Shown one piece after another: positions 10,650-20,515 of a stretch of 64,000 bases of DNA. A program made the translations under genes and the position numbers. A model generated the notes under the pieces. The model saw nothing but the letters and a program-made list of their open reading frames with translations. It was not told the DNA's origin and ran no database searches. The DNA comes from an uncultured Rhizobiaceae group bacterium. GTDB lineage: Bacteria; Pseudomonadota; Alphaproteobacteria; Rhizobiales; Rhizobiaceae. Positions within the stretch are counted from its first letter, which is position 1. Every line of letters begins with the position of its first letter. The stretch is from positions 186,001 through 250,000 of the forward strand of contig CALHBJ010000007.1 of assembly GCA_937930845.1 (NCBI GenBank), in the 5' to 3' direction.

Positions 10650-11573
10650 GAATGGGACTGGGCAACGGAGACCATCAAGGCCAGCGGCATCGTCGCATCA
10701 ACAGGCCGGACACAGGACGGTATCTGACCAGTATTCGAAGATCACATTAGAACTTGCATTACCGGAGCCATCCACACAGGAATCATTGGGAGACCCACGC
10801 CAGGGTTCTTTGCTCAGTCTGGTTGCTATCACCATTCTCTAGCCAGACCTTTTTGAGAATGCGTTTGTCATGGATCAGGTCATGCAAAAACATGAACTGT
10901 CGGGAAACCCAAATCAGCGCGTAGGACTCCTTGAAGTGTACATGACGAGCGAATTTGTGAACTTACAGGAATATGACGCATATTTTGCGCGTTTGAGGCG
11001 ATTTTGGGATCAAAATACGCTCCGACAATAGTCTTCTAGTACCCTCAGATGTAATCTGGAACCAATACCCCATCTAGTGATATTTTTCCGTTTTGACCCC
11101 ACCTGAGCCACCCGGCATTTTGACATTGGATCATCGATCAATGGCCGATAGAAAAATAATACCATTTTCATTTCTTCAAATCACCCATTCGAAACAAAGT
11201 GACCATAAACGTAAGCCAAACGTGGGGGAGCATGTTCGAAGTTAATGAAGATACCTAGGGCGAAATACACAGAATCCGCTTCGCCAAAGACGAATATTGC
11301 AATTCTTTAGCAGTCATAAGAAGCCAATCAATTTGGTCGACTGCTCGTCAGGAGTCCTGCGCCCTATCCTGCAGAGCCATGGGGCCTTTGATTTTTTGAC
11401 TGGCAAAGCGATGGGGTTGTTGCCACCGAAATGTGCTGGTCGGGATTGCCAAGATGTTTAGCAATCTAGTGATCTCGTGGAAACTTCATTGCCCCGGGAC
11501 GTTCTTGTGGGCACAACTGATGCGGAGGCGCGTCGTTTGGTGCCACAGGCCCTTAATTCATCCGTGGGATTCA
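10650..11573. other. Gene-poor debris region between IS remnant and autotransporter
   Basis: I find no convincing gene here. A plus-strand frame at 10870-11031 (53 codons, MDQVMQKHELSG...) and an opposite frame across 10790-10950 (about 50 codons with HDLIHDKRILKKVW) are each too short and unrecognised. Together with the adjacent IS fragment, this suggests decayed or rearranged DNA. Confidence 0.5.
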
Positions 11574-11596
11574 GGAGCGCGATTTTGACGCGCTCC
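11574..11596. terminator. Hairpin downstream of the autotransporter
   Basis: GGAGCGCG (11574-11581) pairs with CGCGCTCC (11589-11596) around a 7-nt loop, 15 nt past the autotransporter stop codon. There is no long T-run on the minus-strand side, so it may act as a weak terminator or an mRNA 3'-end stabiliser. Confidence 0.6.
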
Positions 11597-11610
11597 TTGT
11601 TTCCTCACGC

Positions 11611-14600
11611 TTAGAAGCTCATCTTGATCCGGCCAACCCCGGTTACGCCTGTTGATGTATCGGAAAAATCGCCACGGCCATGGAATTCAAGGTCAACCTG
11701 ATCGGTCAATGCAATGTTGGCGGAACCGTTGATCACAAAGCTGTCTCTTGCCTGAACCGGTGAGACGTTTGTGAAGCCGGTTACTGAGCCTTCCAGTGCC
11801 AGATTGGTTGTTTGGCTCACATCAGCAAATTCGTGCAACCATTGTGCACCGATGCTGGCTTTCACTGTTTTCTGTCCGGCACTGAAAGTGTTTGCAATTT
11901 CAAAACCAAGAACCGAACGACGGCTGGAGAAACTGGAACTGTCTGTGATGATGTTCAAACCACCGGCACCGGTTTCCGAGAACCCGTCGGTCCGGCCCTC
12001 TCCAAAGTCGAATCCAACGATTGGCGAGAAGACAATATTGCTTTCAGCCGCGGCCAGTTCGAAACCATAACGGGCACGCAACTGCGCGTTGAACGTACCG
12101 CCGTCATAGTCTGCGGAAGCCGTTTGGCTAAATACGCCGGTCGTGATGGCTCTTGAAGTGTCATAATCGTGCCATGTGTAGGCAAGGGCTCCCAACAAGC
12201 CAAAGCCTGCTTCATAAGAAGTGGTGGCGCCCACACCGCCATATGCGCCCACATGGTAATTGTTTGCCGATGCATCAAATCCGGGGGTCGACGTGTCAAA
12301 CCCAGTTCGGGAATAGCCGCCGAAAACGCCGAACAATGCGTCTACGGATGTATCCGGCTTGAGCAGTTCTGCGCCAAAAATCAACCCTGCAGACCGCGCG
12401 CTGAAATCTCCGGAATTTGCGTCGCCATCAACGCTTGAATAGGAACCGGATGCTTCTGCCCAAAATGCATAGGTCGGCACGGCGGGTGCTGGCTCCACAT
12501 GCGCGTTGACCGCTTTGAAAGCGTCATCGATACGGCTCTCAATCGCCTGGCTGCTGGCATAGGCCGATGGCTCCACGCCACCGCCGGTGCCGCCGGTTCC
12601 AACAGAACCAATGCGCGTGATGCCTGTGCCGGTGGCGGAACTTCCGACATTGTTGGCGGTAGACGAAACCGACGCGTGGCCGTCGCCTGTTACCTGTTGC
12701 AACACGCTTTTTGCATCGTCTTCAGTCAACGGAAGCAAGGCGGACAAAACCTCCTGCCCTTCATCGCCAGAATAGTCGAAATCGAACAATGCCTGTGCGG
12801 AACCATCCTGATTGGCACCAGAGCTTAGCTGCGTGAAGTCCGGGATCGGATTGGGATTGGTGAGCGTGAGAACCACGTCATTGCCATCACCGGCGTTCTC
12901 CTCAACCGTTGCATCCAAAAATGCAAGTTGGTTGTTAATCTTGGAGAAACTGCCTGATGTGGCATCAACACCATCATTGTCGATGATGGTGTATGACAAG
13001 GAAATCTGCCCTCTGATCCTGCCTGATGTGGCATCTTCAAAGCTCTCCTCGCTACCAACGCCGTTCACGCTCAGTAGACCGGCCAAGGAAACCGGGCCTG
13101 CAACGCTGATGCGGTCAGATGAGAAATCAGAACCAACATCAACGCCAATTTCAGAAGACTTGCCCAGTTTCAAACCGCCATTGACGTTCAACACATCGCT
13201 TGTGCTTTTATTGCCCGACAGAATGATTGAGCCGGAATTGCTTACCGCGCCGATTGTGCTTGTGCCGGAAGAGACAAAGCGCCCCTCATTAGACAAGGCA
13301 CCGATCTTGGAGCCCTTGGCTTGTTTCACGACACCACCAGAATTGATGGTGACAGCGCCTGCAGTTCCGTAGTTGTTGAAAGTTGTGCCGGAGCCAACAT
13401 TGACCGAACCCGATAGGCTACCGGTAAGATCCAGCACACCACTCTTGATCAGAGTCGTCCCATCAAAAGTGTTTTTACCGGAAAGGGTCAGTTTCCCAGA
13501 ACCTGACTTCACAAGATCACCCTGCCCTGTGATGGCACCATCGAATTTCGATTCTTTTATAGCGGAGGAAATCTCGAGCGTGCCCGGGCCGGTGATGTCT
13601 TTGGGAGCGGGCTTTCCCTGAACCAGAGGCGCACGCGTAAACTGGCTTTGAACAACAACCTCTTGCTGATTGCCGCCCAATGCATCGACAAACTCGCCGG
13701 GCACTTCCGCACCAAGCACCACTGTGCCCGTTCCATTCAATACAGCCAGCTTTTCAGTGTTTCGGGCAGAAACCTCAAGGGTCGCACCCTTGGCGATTGT
13801 AAGTTCGCCAGTGTCAGCAATAGCGTTGCCGCCATGCAGCCTTAGAGTCCCTTCTTTGACGGTAGTCAGGCCGGTAAAGGTATTTTGCCCAAACAGGACT
13901 AAAGTATCTGCCCCTTGTTTGATAAGGCTGCCTTTTCCCTGCAGCACGCCCCCAAACAGGCTGAAACGCTCATCCCCCACAGTCAGCGTGTTGCTGCCCA
14001 GGTCAACGATACCTATACCTTCCAGCTTGCCGATTGTTTCATCGCCAGCCAGAAGCAGGTTTGCTTGCGGCACCGCTAACAATCTTGTTGTTGTTTGTGA
14101 TGACAATTTTACAGTGGCTTTTGCGGAAATTGTGTCACCATTCGCCCTGATTTGCCCGTTGCCGGACGTTTCCAGTTCAAGAGCACCGAACGGACCGGTC
14201 AAATCAACAAGCCCGTTCGAAACTGTCAATGCGCCGTCAAAATCACCTTTTCCGCTTAATGTAAGCGTTTGGCCACCGGCATAGTCGATCGTGCCACCGC
14301 CAAAGATGCTGCCGTCGAATTTGGAGTTCTTATCGCTTTTTTCAAACCGCAGTGTCGGTTCACCTTTGGCATTTAACGTGACACTTGCATTCGAACCGCC
14401 ATTCAATGATGAAATATTTAGAGTGCTTTGCGACAGTGTGAACCGCCCGCTATTGTTCAGTTGAACGTCCGGGCGGCCCAATGGCTTGGCATTGCCGGTC
14501 GCATTGAGCGCAGTACCGTCTTTTACATTGATGGTTGACGCCTGAGTCGGTCCGGCAAGGTTCAATGTGCCTTTGGCGACTTCCAGCTCTCCGGTAAACG

Positions 14601-17600
14601 AGCGTGCATTGGCCAGATCAAGACTGCCAGCGCTTTGCTTAATCAGTTTGCCGCTGCCCTGAAGGCCGCCGCCAAATTTGCGCATTGTCTCAGCCGTGTC
14701 GTTAGTTTGTCCTGCCAGAGTGAGCGTATGTTTGCCAATTGACGCCGTGCCGTCGCCAAGAAGGGCACCAATGGTTTCATTGGCTCCAAGGTTGAGTGTG
14801 GCGCCAGCCGATACTGATACGGCTGTTGCATCAGCAATTGCCCTGCCACCGAGCAGCGAAAGCGTTCCGGCTGAAATTGTGGCCTGCCCGGTAAACCTAT
14901 TTTCTCCCGACAAAATCAATGTGCCCGAGCCGATTTTCTCTAATGGACGAGGACCTCTGATTTCGTTGATACTGCCAGCTTGCGTGGCGGTCCCTTTTAC
15001 GACCTCAAGTTTCGTTGTGTTGGAATTGATAACAATCGGCGCATTGGAAGTCGTGCCATTGGTCAATGCCAGCGTGGAGCCATTGGTTTTAATTGCGAAG
15101 CGAGGGGCTTTTCCGCCAGCAGATTCACTGCCATCTAGCGTAAGTTTGCCGCCGTTGATTTCAATATTTCCACTGAACCCAGTGTTGTCGCCGGATAGTC
15201 TAAGCGTACCACTGCCCGCTTTTGTCAGTATCCCGCCACCGGTGATTTCTCCAGAAAAGATCTGGTCTTTATCATTGCTCAGACGGAGCTCGCGACGATT
15301 AATCCCTGAAGGCGGTTCTACAAAATGTAAATTGCCTTCACCTGAAACAGAGCCGATCGTTTCACGCACGGCACCACGCGTGAGAGAAGCAGCGACTTCA
15401 AATGTTGACCCTTTTGCTAAAGCAACGTTTGCCGTGTCGGATATTGAATTGCCGTGAATGATAATCTTTGCACCGGATTTTGTAAGCCTTACGGATTGCG
15501 ACGTTTCCAATTGTCCTTCAACGTTCAGCGTTCCCGCTTCAACAATTGTTTCGCCAGAATAACCGTGCTTTCCGATGAGCTTGATCTCGCCAGCGCCGGC
15601 TTTGGTCAAGCCACCGGCGCCGCTAACGCCGCCTCCCCCGGAAGATATAACGGCAGTGCCCTCATCTGCTTCAATGGAAAGATTGCCCTTGGTTACGACT
15701 TTGTTGGCGAAACCAACATTGTTCGCCAGCGCCAATTTCGCTCCGTCAGAAGCCATAACAACACCCGTGCCGAAAACGCGACCATCATTGAGTGTTACGG
15801 TGCCCTCTTTTAACTGGGTGTCGCCGGTGCGGGTGCTCACGCGCCCCAACACCAGATTGCCGGTTCCTGTCTTGCTTAGCGTTGCGGAACCCAACAAAGC
15901 CGTTGTCAGCGTCGCCGTTGCGTCTTTACCCACATCAATCGCAGATGCAGTGTCCACGGATACCGTATTCCCCAGGGAAATACCGTTTTCGAGACCCAGC
16001 GTGCCGCCTTGCAAGGAGACTCTGCCGCTTGAAAATGCTCCGCTATTGGCGGCCTGCAAAGTGCCTTGCTTGATAGTGGTTGCACCGCTGAAGCTGTTGG
16101 CATTGGTCAACCTGGTGGTGCCCGCGCCCGTTTTCGTAACGCCTGCACCGCCAGCCAATTCAGCACCCACAGTCACCGTGTTGGGCTGGCTCTGTGTTGC
16201 ATCAGCCTGCAATTCGATGGCCTCATCGGCAAACACTGTAATTTGCTGGCTCAGTGTGCCTCCCAGGTGAACAAATTTCTTCGCGTTAATTTGCGCGGGC
16301 GTTTCAATAACCTTGCCGTCCTGTTCAACTTCATCGCCAATTACCGAACCACCGGAAACCGTGAAGATTTCATTCACATTCGCACGGCCCAAAACGCGCA
16401 ACGTGCCGCCTTCGACCGTTGCATTTTCTTCGACCGTGCCGCCCAAATCAAACGTTCCCGCCTGAACAAAAAGGTTTTTGATGGTGCCCGTGCTTGAGCT
16501 CGTACCCAGGCTGGTCAACTTATTGACGCTGCCTGTCTCACCCACAGTGAAAGTGCCTTCTTTACCGACCACAAATTCGTTGGACACGATGCTGCCGCTG
16601 ACGGAAAGCGCACCGGCTTCAATCGTGGTTGCGCCAGAATAGGTGTTGTTCCCTGCAAGGTCCAAAGACCCCTCACCGCGCTTTACAAAACCGTCCGTGC
16701 CAGAGATCACGCCGCTGGCAGTGGCCGAGGCTTGGGCGCCGACAAATATGCCGCCACCGGCCTTCACCGTAATATCCCGGCTAAATGTCAAGCCATCTGA
16801 CAAGCCGAGGCTGGCGGCGACGGGGTTTCCGTCCTGCAAGGGCGCGCCACCCACTGTAATTTTGCTGCTGGAATCAAGGGCATCCGACTGCCTGATCGCC
16901 AAAACACCTTCTGTAATATTCGTCTCACCTGAATAGGCCTGCTTGCCAGTAAACAAAAGTGTGCCAGCGCCATTTTTTGTCAAACTGCCGCTAAAGTCCC
17001 CGACTTCCGTGTCGGCTTTATCGGCAATTGTGCCGCCAAAAGACGTACCCCGGGTTTGATTGATGGTGAGCGTATTGTTGTAGAGATAAACGTCCGCTCT
17101 ATTACCGCCAAACAAAGAGCCAACGGTTTCACTGCTATCAGAGGCGTTGGCTGTCGCATTGCCAACCCGCAATATTGTCTTGTCCCTTGACTGGTTACTG
17201 GTTTCGCGAATGTCCAGTGACAAGAGGCCGGTGTTAGCAATGGCGCGGCCACCACTAATACTCAACTCGCCAAGAGAGACTTCGAGCCCCCCTTTGAATG
17301 TGTTATTACCAGAAAATTTGGCCGTGCCGTTTTGAATGACGACAGACCCGCCGCTGCTTTGACCCGTATCGCGAATATCGCCGACGAAATCGGAGTTCAC
17401 GGTTCCATCAATCGTTAATCGAGCGCCGTTTCCAATAAATACAGTCGGAGTTTCGCCTGAGAAAGTTCCAGTACCGCGTCTGCCGTCCAATTCACTGATT
17501 GTGTTGTTTCGATTGATCACAAGGACGGAATCGTCCCGCAAAGAAAGACTGGTGCGCTCGCCATTGTCATTATAGCTCAGGCCGTTGACGCTATTAATTT

Positions 17601-18321
17601 CGAGCCGTCCCAGGTCGTTAAGAAAAATATTATGGGTATTGAAAGTACCGCGGTCACCGACTCTTATGGAGGTTCGCCCCTCAATACTGACCTGAGAGTC
17701 AAACACATTGTTGGCGTTGAGATTAAACTTGGTTGAACTCTTAAATTTGTCTTCAGCGCCATCCGTAAACGTGATCACATTAAACCTGCTGCCAGCACCA
17801 GCGAGCCCCGTATCGAACGTGGTCGATGTGGCGCGCGCAGCCTCAATCGTGGCGCTCGCCTGCAGCTTGATCGTATTTGGACGTTCGACCGTTGGGTTGT
17901 TAAACGCTCTAAAAGTATATCCGCTGCGGGTAATTTTTAGATCGCTCACCTCAGGTTGACCGAAGACACTTACCGTGCCCTGACGCGCTTCACCATTTGC
18001 GCCGCCAAACACGGCAATATCACCGGCGTCGAACGTTGTGTTCCGACTACCTGAGGCATTCGTCCAATAATTGTTAGGACTTAACGAACTCCAGACACCA
18101 TCACCGCCGTCAACTCGGTCATTGCTTTGATTGTCCCGCAGCTGGCCATCCCAGTGTTTTTCAACAGACTGAGCTTGTGCCAATTCAACCGGCACAAACA
18201 CCAGTAATCCCGCAGCCACAAGTGCGGCAAAAGCTGTGGAAGAAATCAATGATTTTCGATGTTTAGAAAAACAATTCTCGCCGTCTGCAACCACAATCTG
18301 ACCTGAAACAAGTCTCGCCAT
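11611..18321 (-). CDS. Autotransporter with PATR-type beta-strand repeats and C-terminal barrel
   Basis: A type V secreted surface protein of about 2236 residues. I chose ATG 18321 (MARLVSGQ) because GGGGAG lies 8 nt upstream; a start at 18357 would add 12 residues. The signal peptide has basic KHRK, a hydrophobic core STAFAALVAAGLLV and a cleavage site near AQAQS. The passenger opens with the VWSSLSPNNYW region and holds about 11 repeats of the type LTKxGxGTLxLSGxNTYSGxTTI (for example ILTKAGSGTLRLSGDNTG), which build a beta-helix. The last ~270 residues, from about YAFWAEASGSYSS, are the outer-membrane barrel, ending in KMSF with a terminal Phe as barrels do. It is divergent from the ialB-like gene. 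Likely an adhesin; the ligand is unknown. Confidence 0.92.
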   Translation of the reverse strand: MARLVSGQIVVADGENCFSKHRKSLISSTAFAALVAAGLLVFVPVELAQAQSVEKHWDGQLRDNQSNDRVDGGDGVWSSLSPNNYWTNASGSRNTTFDAGDIAVFGGANGEARQGTVSVFGQPEVSDLKITRSGYTFRAFNNPTVERPNTIKLQASATIEAARATSTTFDTGLAGAGSRFNVITFTDGAEDKFKSSTKFNLNANNVFDSQVSIEGRTSIRVGDRGTFNTHNIFLNDLGRLEINSVNGLSYNDNGERTSLSLRDDSVLVINRNNTISELDGRRGTGTFSGETPTVFIGNGARLTIDGTVNSDFVGDIRDTGQSSGGSVVIQNGTAKFSGNNTFKGGLEVSLGELSISGGRAIANTGLLSLDIRETSNQSRDKTILRVGNATANASDSSETVGSLFGGNRADVYLYNNTLTINQTRGTSFGGTIADKADTEVGDFSGSLTKNGAGTLLFTGKQAYSGETNITEGVLAIRQSDALDSSSKITVGGAPLQDGNPVAASLGLSDGLTFSRDITVKAGGGIFVGAQASATASGVISGTDGFVKRGEGSLDLAGNNTYSGATTIEAGALSVSGSIVSNEFVVGKEGTFTVGETGSVNKLTSLGTSSSTGTIKNLFVQAGTFDLGGTVEENATVEGGTLRVLGRANVNEIFTVSGGSVIGDEVEQDGKVIETPAQINAKKFVHLGGTLSQQITVFADEAIELQADATQSQPNTVTVGAELAGGAGVTKTGAGTTRLTNANSFSGATTIKQGTLQAANSGAFSSGRVSLQGGTLGLENGISLGNTVSVDTASAIDVGKDATATLTTALLGSATLSKTGTGNLVLGRVSTRTGDTQLKEGTVTLNDGRVFGTGVVMASDGAKLALANNVGFANKVVTKGNLSIEADEGTAVISSGGGGVSGAGGLTKAGAGEIKLIGKHGYSGETIVEAGTLNVEGQLETSQSVRLTKSGAKIIIHGNSISDTANVALAKGSTFEVAASLTRGAVRETIGSVSGEGNLHFVEPPSGINRRELRLSNDKDQIFSGEITGGGILTKAGSGTLRLSGDNTGFSGNIEINGGKLTLDGSESAGGKAPRFAIKTNGSTLALTNGTTSNAPIVINSNTTKLEVVKGTATQAGSINEIRGPRPLEKIGSGTLILSGENRFTGQATISAGTLSLLGGRAIADATAVSVSAGATLNLGANETIGALLGDGTASIGKHTLTLAGQTNDTAETMRKFGGGLQGSGKLIKQSAGSLDLANARSFTGELEVAKGTLNLAGPTQASTINVKDGTALNATGNAKPLGRPDVQLNNSGRFTLSQSTLNISSLNGGSNASVTLNAKGEPTLRFEKSDKNSKFDGSIFGGGTIDYAGGQTLTLSGKGDFDGALTVSNGLVDLTGPFGALELETSGNGQIRANGDTISAKATVKLSSQTTTRLLAVPQANLLLAGDETIGKLEGIGIVDLGSNTLTVGDERFSLFGGVLQGKGSLIKQGADTLVLFGQNTFTGLTTVKEGTLRLHGGNAIADTGELTIAKGATLEVSARNTEKLAVLNGTGTVVLGAEVPGEFVDALGGNQQEVVVQSQFTRAPLVQGKPAPKDITGPGTLEISSAIKESKFDGAITGQGDLVKSGSGKLTLSGKNTFDGTTLIKSGVLDLTGSLSGSVNVGSGTTFNNYGTAGAVTINSGGVVKQAKGSKIGALSNEGRFVSSGTSTIGAVSNSGSIILSGNKSTSDVLNVNGGLKLGKSSEIGVDVGSDFSSDRISVAGPVSLAGLLSVNGVGSEESFEDATSGRIRGQISLSYTIIDNDGVDATSGSFSKINNQLAFLDATVEENAGDGNDVVLTLTNPNPIPDFTQLSSGANQDGSAQALFDFDYSGDEGQEVLSALLPLTEDDAKSVLQQVTGDGHASVSSTANNVGSSATGTGITRIGSVGTGGTGGGVEPSAYASSQAIESRIDDAFKAVNAHVEPAPAVPTYAFWAEASGSYSSVDGDANSGDFSARSAGLIFGAELLKPDTSVDALFGVFGGYSRTGFDTSTPGFDASANNYHVGAYGGVGATTSYEAGFGLLGALAYTWHDYDTSRAITTGVFSQTASADYDGGTFNAQLRARYGFELAAAESNIVFSPIVGFDFGEGRTDGFSETGAGGLNIITDSSSFSSRRSVLGFEIANTFSAGQKTVKASIGAQWLHEFADVSQTTNLALEGSVTGFTNVSPVQARDSFVINGSANIALTDQVDLEFHGRGDFSDTSTGVTGVGRIKMSF

Positions 18322-18415
18322 ATTGGCGTCTCCCCAAAATGCAAAACGATGCACCAACCACGCACCGCCGAATCCTCAATAAGAATCACTGCGAAAATTC
18401 ACTTAACGCATTGAT

Positions 18416-18431
18416 ACAAATACATATTTGT
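18416..18431. promoter_or_regulatory. Palindrome in the autotransporter/ialB divergent region
   Basis: ACAAATA-CA-TATTTGT is a perfect 7-bp inverted repeat with a 2-bp centre, 95 bp upstream of the autotransporter start and 120 bp upstream of the ialB-like start. The position suits a regulator acting on either promoter; the binding protein is unknown. Confidence 0.45.
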
Positions 18432-18519
18432 CGAATTCTCTTGCCCACTCACAGAGGTTCGTGCAAACAAAACACTGATTTGTTGGATGGGTTCTAGCAA
18501 AGACTGCAAAAAGTGGGCT

Positions 18520-18533
18520 CACCCGAAAGGGTG
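18520..18533. promoter_or_regulatory. CACCCGAAAGGGTG palindrome upstream of ialB-like gene
   Basis: CACCC-GAAA-GGGTG lies 17 bp before the ATG of the ialB-like gene, just ahead of its AGGAG ribosome-binding site, in the region shared with the divergent autotransporter. The identical sequence, in the same orientation relative to the gene, lies upstream of the response-regulator gene at 22928-22941. It may be a DNA operator or, as RNA, a 5-bp hairpin capped by a GAAA tetraloop. Confidence 0.6.
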
Positions 18534-18550
18534 GTAGGAGCAAAAAAGTG

Positions 18551-19084
18551 ATGTCGAATAGTGATTTAGTTAACAATCTCGCCGTTTTGTGCCTCGCTTC
18601 ATGTGTTTCGATGGGCATTTCCAATTACGCACATGCGCAATCGGCAAAGGAGGCAGATCAACAGCCTGGATGGACGGTGAATTGTGCAAGCGGGCCAGAG
18701 CTGAAAAATCTGCAATGCCTGATGGCTCAGGAAATTCACCTGCGCCAAACAGGTCAGCGCCTCGTTCGCATGCAGGTCAATCTTACAGCGGAAACGCAGC
18801 AACCATTTGTCACAATCAGCCTGCCCCACGGCGTGCTGTTCGGCCAGGGCATTGCTCTGCAAATTGATAAGGGCGAAACCATTACCCTTCCCATCAATTC
18901 AGGAGATCAAAACGGCAGCTACGTGAGACAAAAGCTCGATAAGTCATTGTTGGATGCCTTGCGCGGCGGAAAACTCGCCTCGCTCACCATGACCACGCTT
19001 AACAAGCAAAAATTGAAGGTGGGTATTTCACTTGCAGGGTTTTCCAAGGCTTTGGATATGGTCTTCGGTGCCGAGAAACTTTAG
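18551..19084 (+). CDS. IalB-family (invasion-associated locus B) secreted protein
   Basis: A 177-residue protein with an N-terminal signal sequence (hydrophobic LAVLCLASCVSMGIS, cleavage near AHAQS). The mature part starts GWTVNCASG, continues with a Cys pair (NLQCLMAQE) and ends in a beta-rich domain with LPHGVLFGQGIALQID, the pattern of the IalB family. These periplasmic proteins were named for a Bartonella factor linked to erythrocyte invasion; in free-living relatives the role is uncertain. ATG 18551 is preferred over the adjacent GTG 18548 because AGGAG sits 9 nt upstream. It is divergent from the large autotransporter and shares its upstream region. Confidence 0.85.
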   Translation: MSNSDLVNNLAVLCLASCVSMGISNYAHAQSAKEADQQPGWTVNCASGPELKNLQCLMAQEIHLRQTGQRLVRMQVNLTAETQQPFVTISLPHGVLFGQGIALQIDKGETITLPINSGDQNGSYVRQKLDKSLLDALRGGKLASLTMTTLNKQKLKVGISLAGFSKALDMVFGAEKL

Positions 19085-19159
19085 GCAATCTTGAAAGTCC
19101 GCTAACTGTCCAATCAAGATGATAAGCCATGCGGTTGTTTGGGGGAGGGAGTATTTTTG

Positions 19160-20515
19160 TTGGAAGCTGAGAACAAAGGGGAGCCAAGTCCGGCGGCGAC
19201 GCGTGCGCTCAGTATAGTCCAAATGGTTTCCTATGCCTTCCTGACGCTGCCCATCGCCATGGGCGGACTTGTTCTGGTCCTCTTTCTGCCAACCTATTAT
19301 GCCGTTGAATTGGGTCTTGGCCTCACCACTGTGGGGCTGATCATTGGCGCAGGTCGCATCATAGATGTTGTCACTGATCCGTTGATCGGTCGTTGGAGCG
19401 ACAACACCAAATCCCGCTGGGGACCGAGAAGGCCATGGGTCTTGTTGGCCATGCCGCTCTATTTGATATCAGTTTGGTTTTTCTTTCTCCCGCCACAAAG
19501 TGCTGGGCTGGTGTACCTTATCGTCGCCAGCAGCGCCTACTTTCTGTTTTATACCGCGTTTGATGTGCCCTATTCATCCGTCGGTCTGGAGATTTCTCCG
19601 CATCTGCACGAGCGCACGGACGTTGCCAGCATGCGCGCTGCATTTCAGGTTTTAGGCGCCTTGTTGGCGGCCATTTTGCCTGTTGTATTGCATTTGAACG
19701 GTGCCCAAGCGCTCACGGTCATCGCCTACACATTGACGGCTACTGCCCTATTGGGCCTGGCACTGTTTTGGTATGGGGTACCGGTTTACAATCGAACCAC
19801 ACCGGGACCACGGCCATCACTTTTAGTAGCGTTCAAGACGGCCTTACGGGAACCGGGATATCGGAGTCTCATCACCGCCTTCATGTTGGTTCAGGCCGCT
19901 AACGCCTTCCCAGCTGCTTTGATGGTACTCTTCGTGACCAAGATCATTCAGGCCCCTGCCCTCGTCAACCTATCGCTCATGATTTTGATCGTAACCTCAG
20001 CGCTGTTTTTACCGCTTTGGATGTTCTTGTCCCGTAAAGTCGGAAAGCGGAAAACATGGATGTCATCCATCGTCGCTTGCAGCATAGCCTTGGCTTTCGT
20101 TCCTTTTCTGGGAGCGGGAGATACAACTGCATTTTTAATCATTTGTGTATGCCTTGGCGCTGCATTTGGTTGCGATACGATCATGCCCACATCCATGCTG
20201 GCCGACATTGTCTACCGCACTGAATTGCGCGGCGAGAACCGGTTTGGCGGCACATTCCTTGCTGCCAAGAATTCTGTTTCGAAAATGGCATTTGTGGCGC
20301 CCTTGCTGCTGGCATTCCCAATTCTGGACCTTGTTGGGTTCGATGCCAAAGGCAACAATGGAGAGAACCAGATGCTTACTTTAGCCCTGTTCTTTGGTCC
20401 GGTTTCGATCTGTTTGAGGGCGCTGACGTTCTTGATTTTAACCCGAACTGAGGACATTGAAGGAGCGATTGGTACATATCAATCGGCTAAAGAATATGAC
20501 CCAGCCATCGGTTGA
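19160..20515 (+). CDS. GPH-family sugar:cation symporter (MelB-like MFS)
   Basis: About 451 residues with twelve predicted membrane segments. The family signature is clear in the first half: GRIIDVVTDPLIGRWSDNT followed by SRWGPRRPWVLLAMPL, the cation-site loop of glycoside-pentoside-hexuronide symporters. Further on are DVPYSSVGLEIS and CDTIMPTSMLADIVYRTELR, also typical. The start is uncertain: GGGAGGGAG at 19143-19151 implies TTG 19160 (or TTG 19157) rather than the upstream codon at 19139. It likely imports a glycoside with Na+ or H+; the substrate cannot be read from sequence. The 3' end overlaps the kinase gene. Confidence 0.85.
   Translation: MEAENKGEPSPAATRALSIVQMVSYAFLTLPIAMGGLVLVLFLPTYYAVELGLGLTTVGLIIGAGRIIDVVTDPLIGRWSDNTKSRWGPRRPWVLLAMPLYLISVWFFFLPPQSAGLVYLIVASSAYFLFYTAFDVPYSSVGLEISPHLHERTDVASMRAAFQVLGALLAAILPVVLHLNGAQALTVIAYTLTATALLGLALFWYGVPVYNRTTPGPRPSLLVAFKTALREPGYRSLITAFMLVQAANAFPAALMVLFVTKIIQAPALVNLSLMILIVTSALFLPLWMFLSRKVGKRKTWMSSIVACSIALAFVPFLGAGDTTAFLIICVCLGAAFGCDTIMPTSMLADIVYRTELRGENRFGGTFLAAKNSVSKMAFVAPLLLAFPILDLVGFDAKGNNGENQMLTLALFFGPVSICLRALTFLILTRTEDIEGAIGTYQSAKEYDPAIG

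Noticed and set aside
10870-11031. 53-codon plus-strand frame
   Set aside because: No ribosome-binding site, no recognised motif, in a decayed region.
12812-15457. Several plus-strand frames of 180-260 codons inside the second autotransporter
   Set aside because: They mirror the minus-strand gene, have odd composition rich in Pro/Ser/Val and no family motifs.
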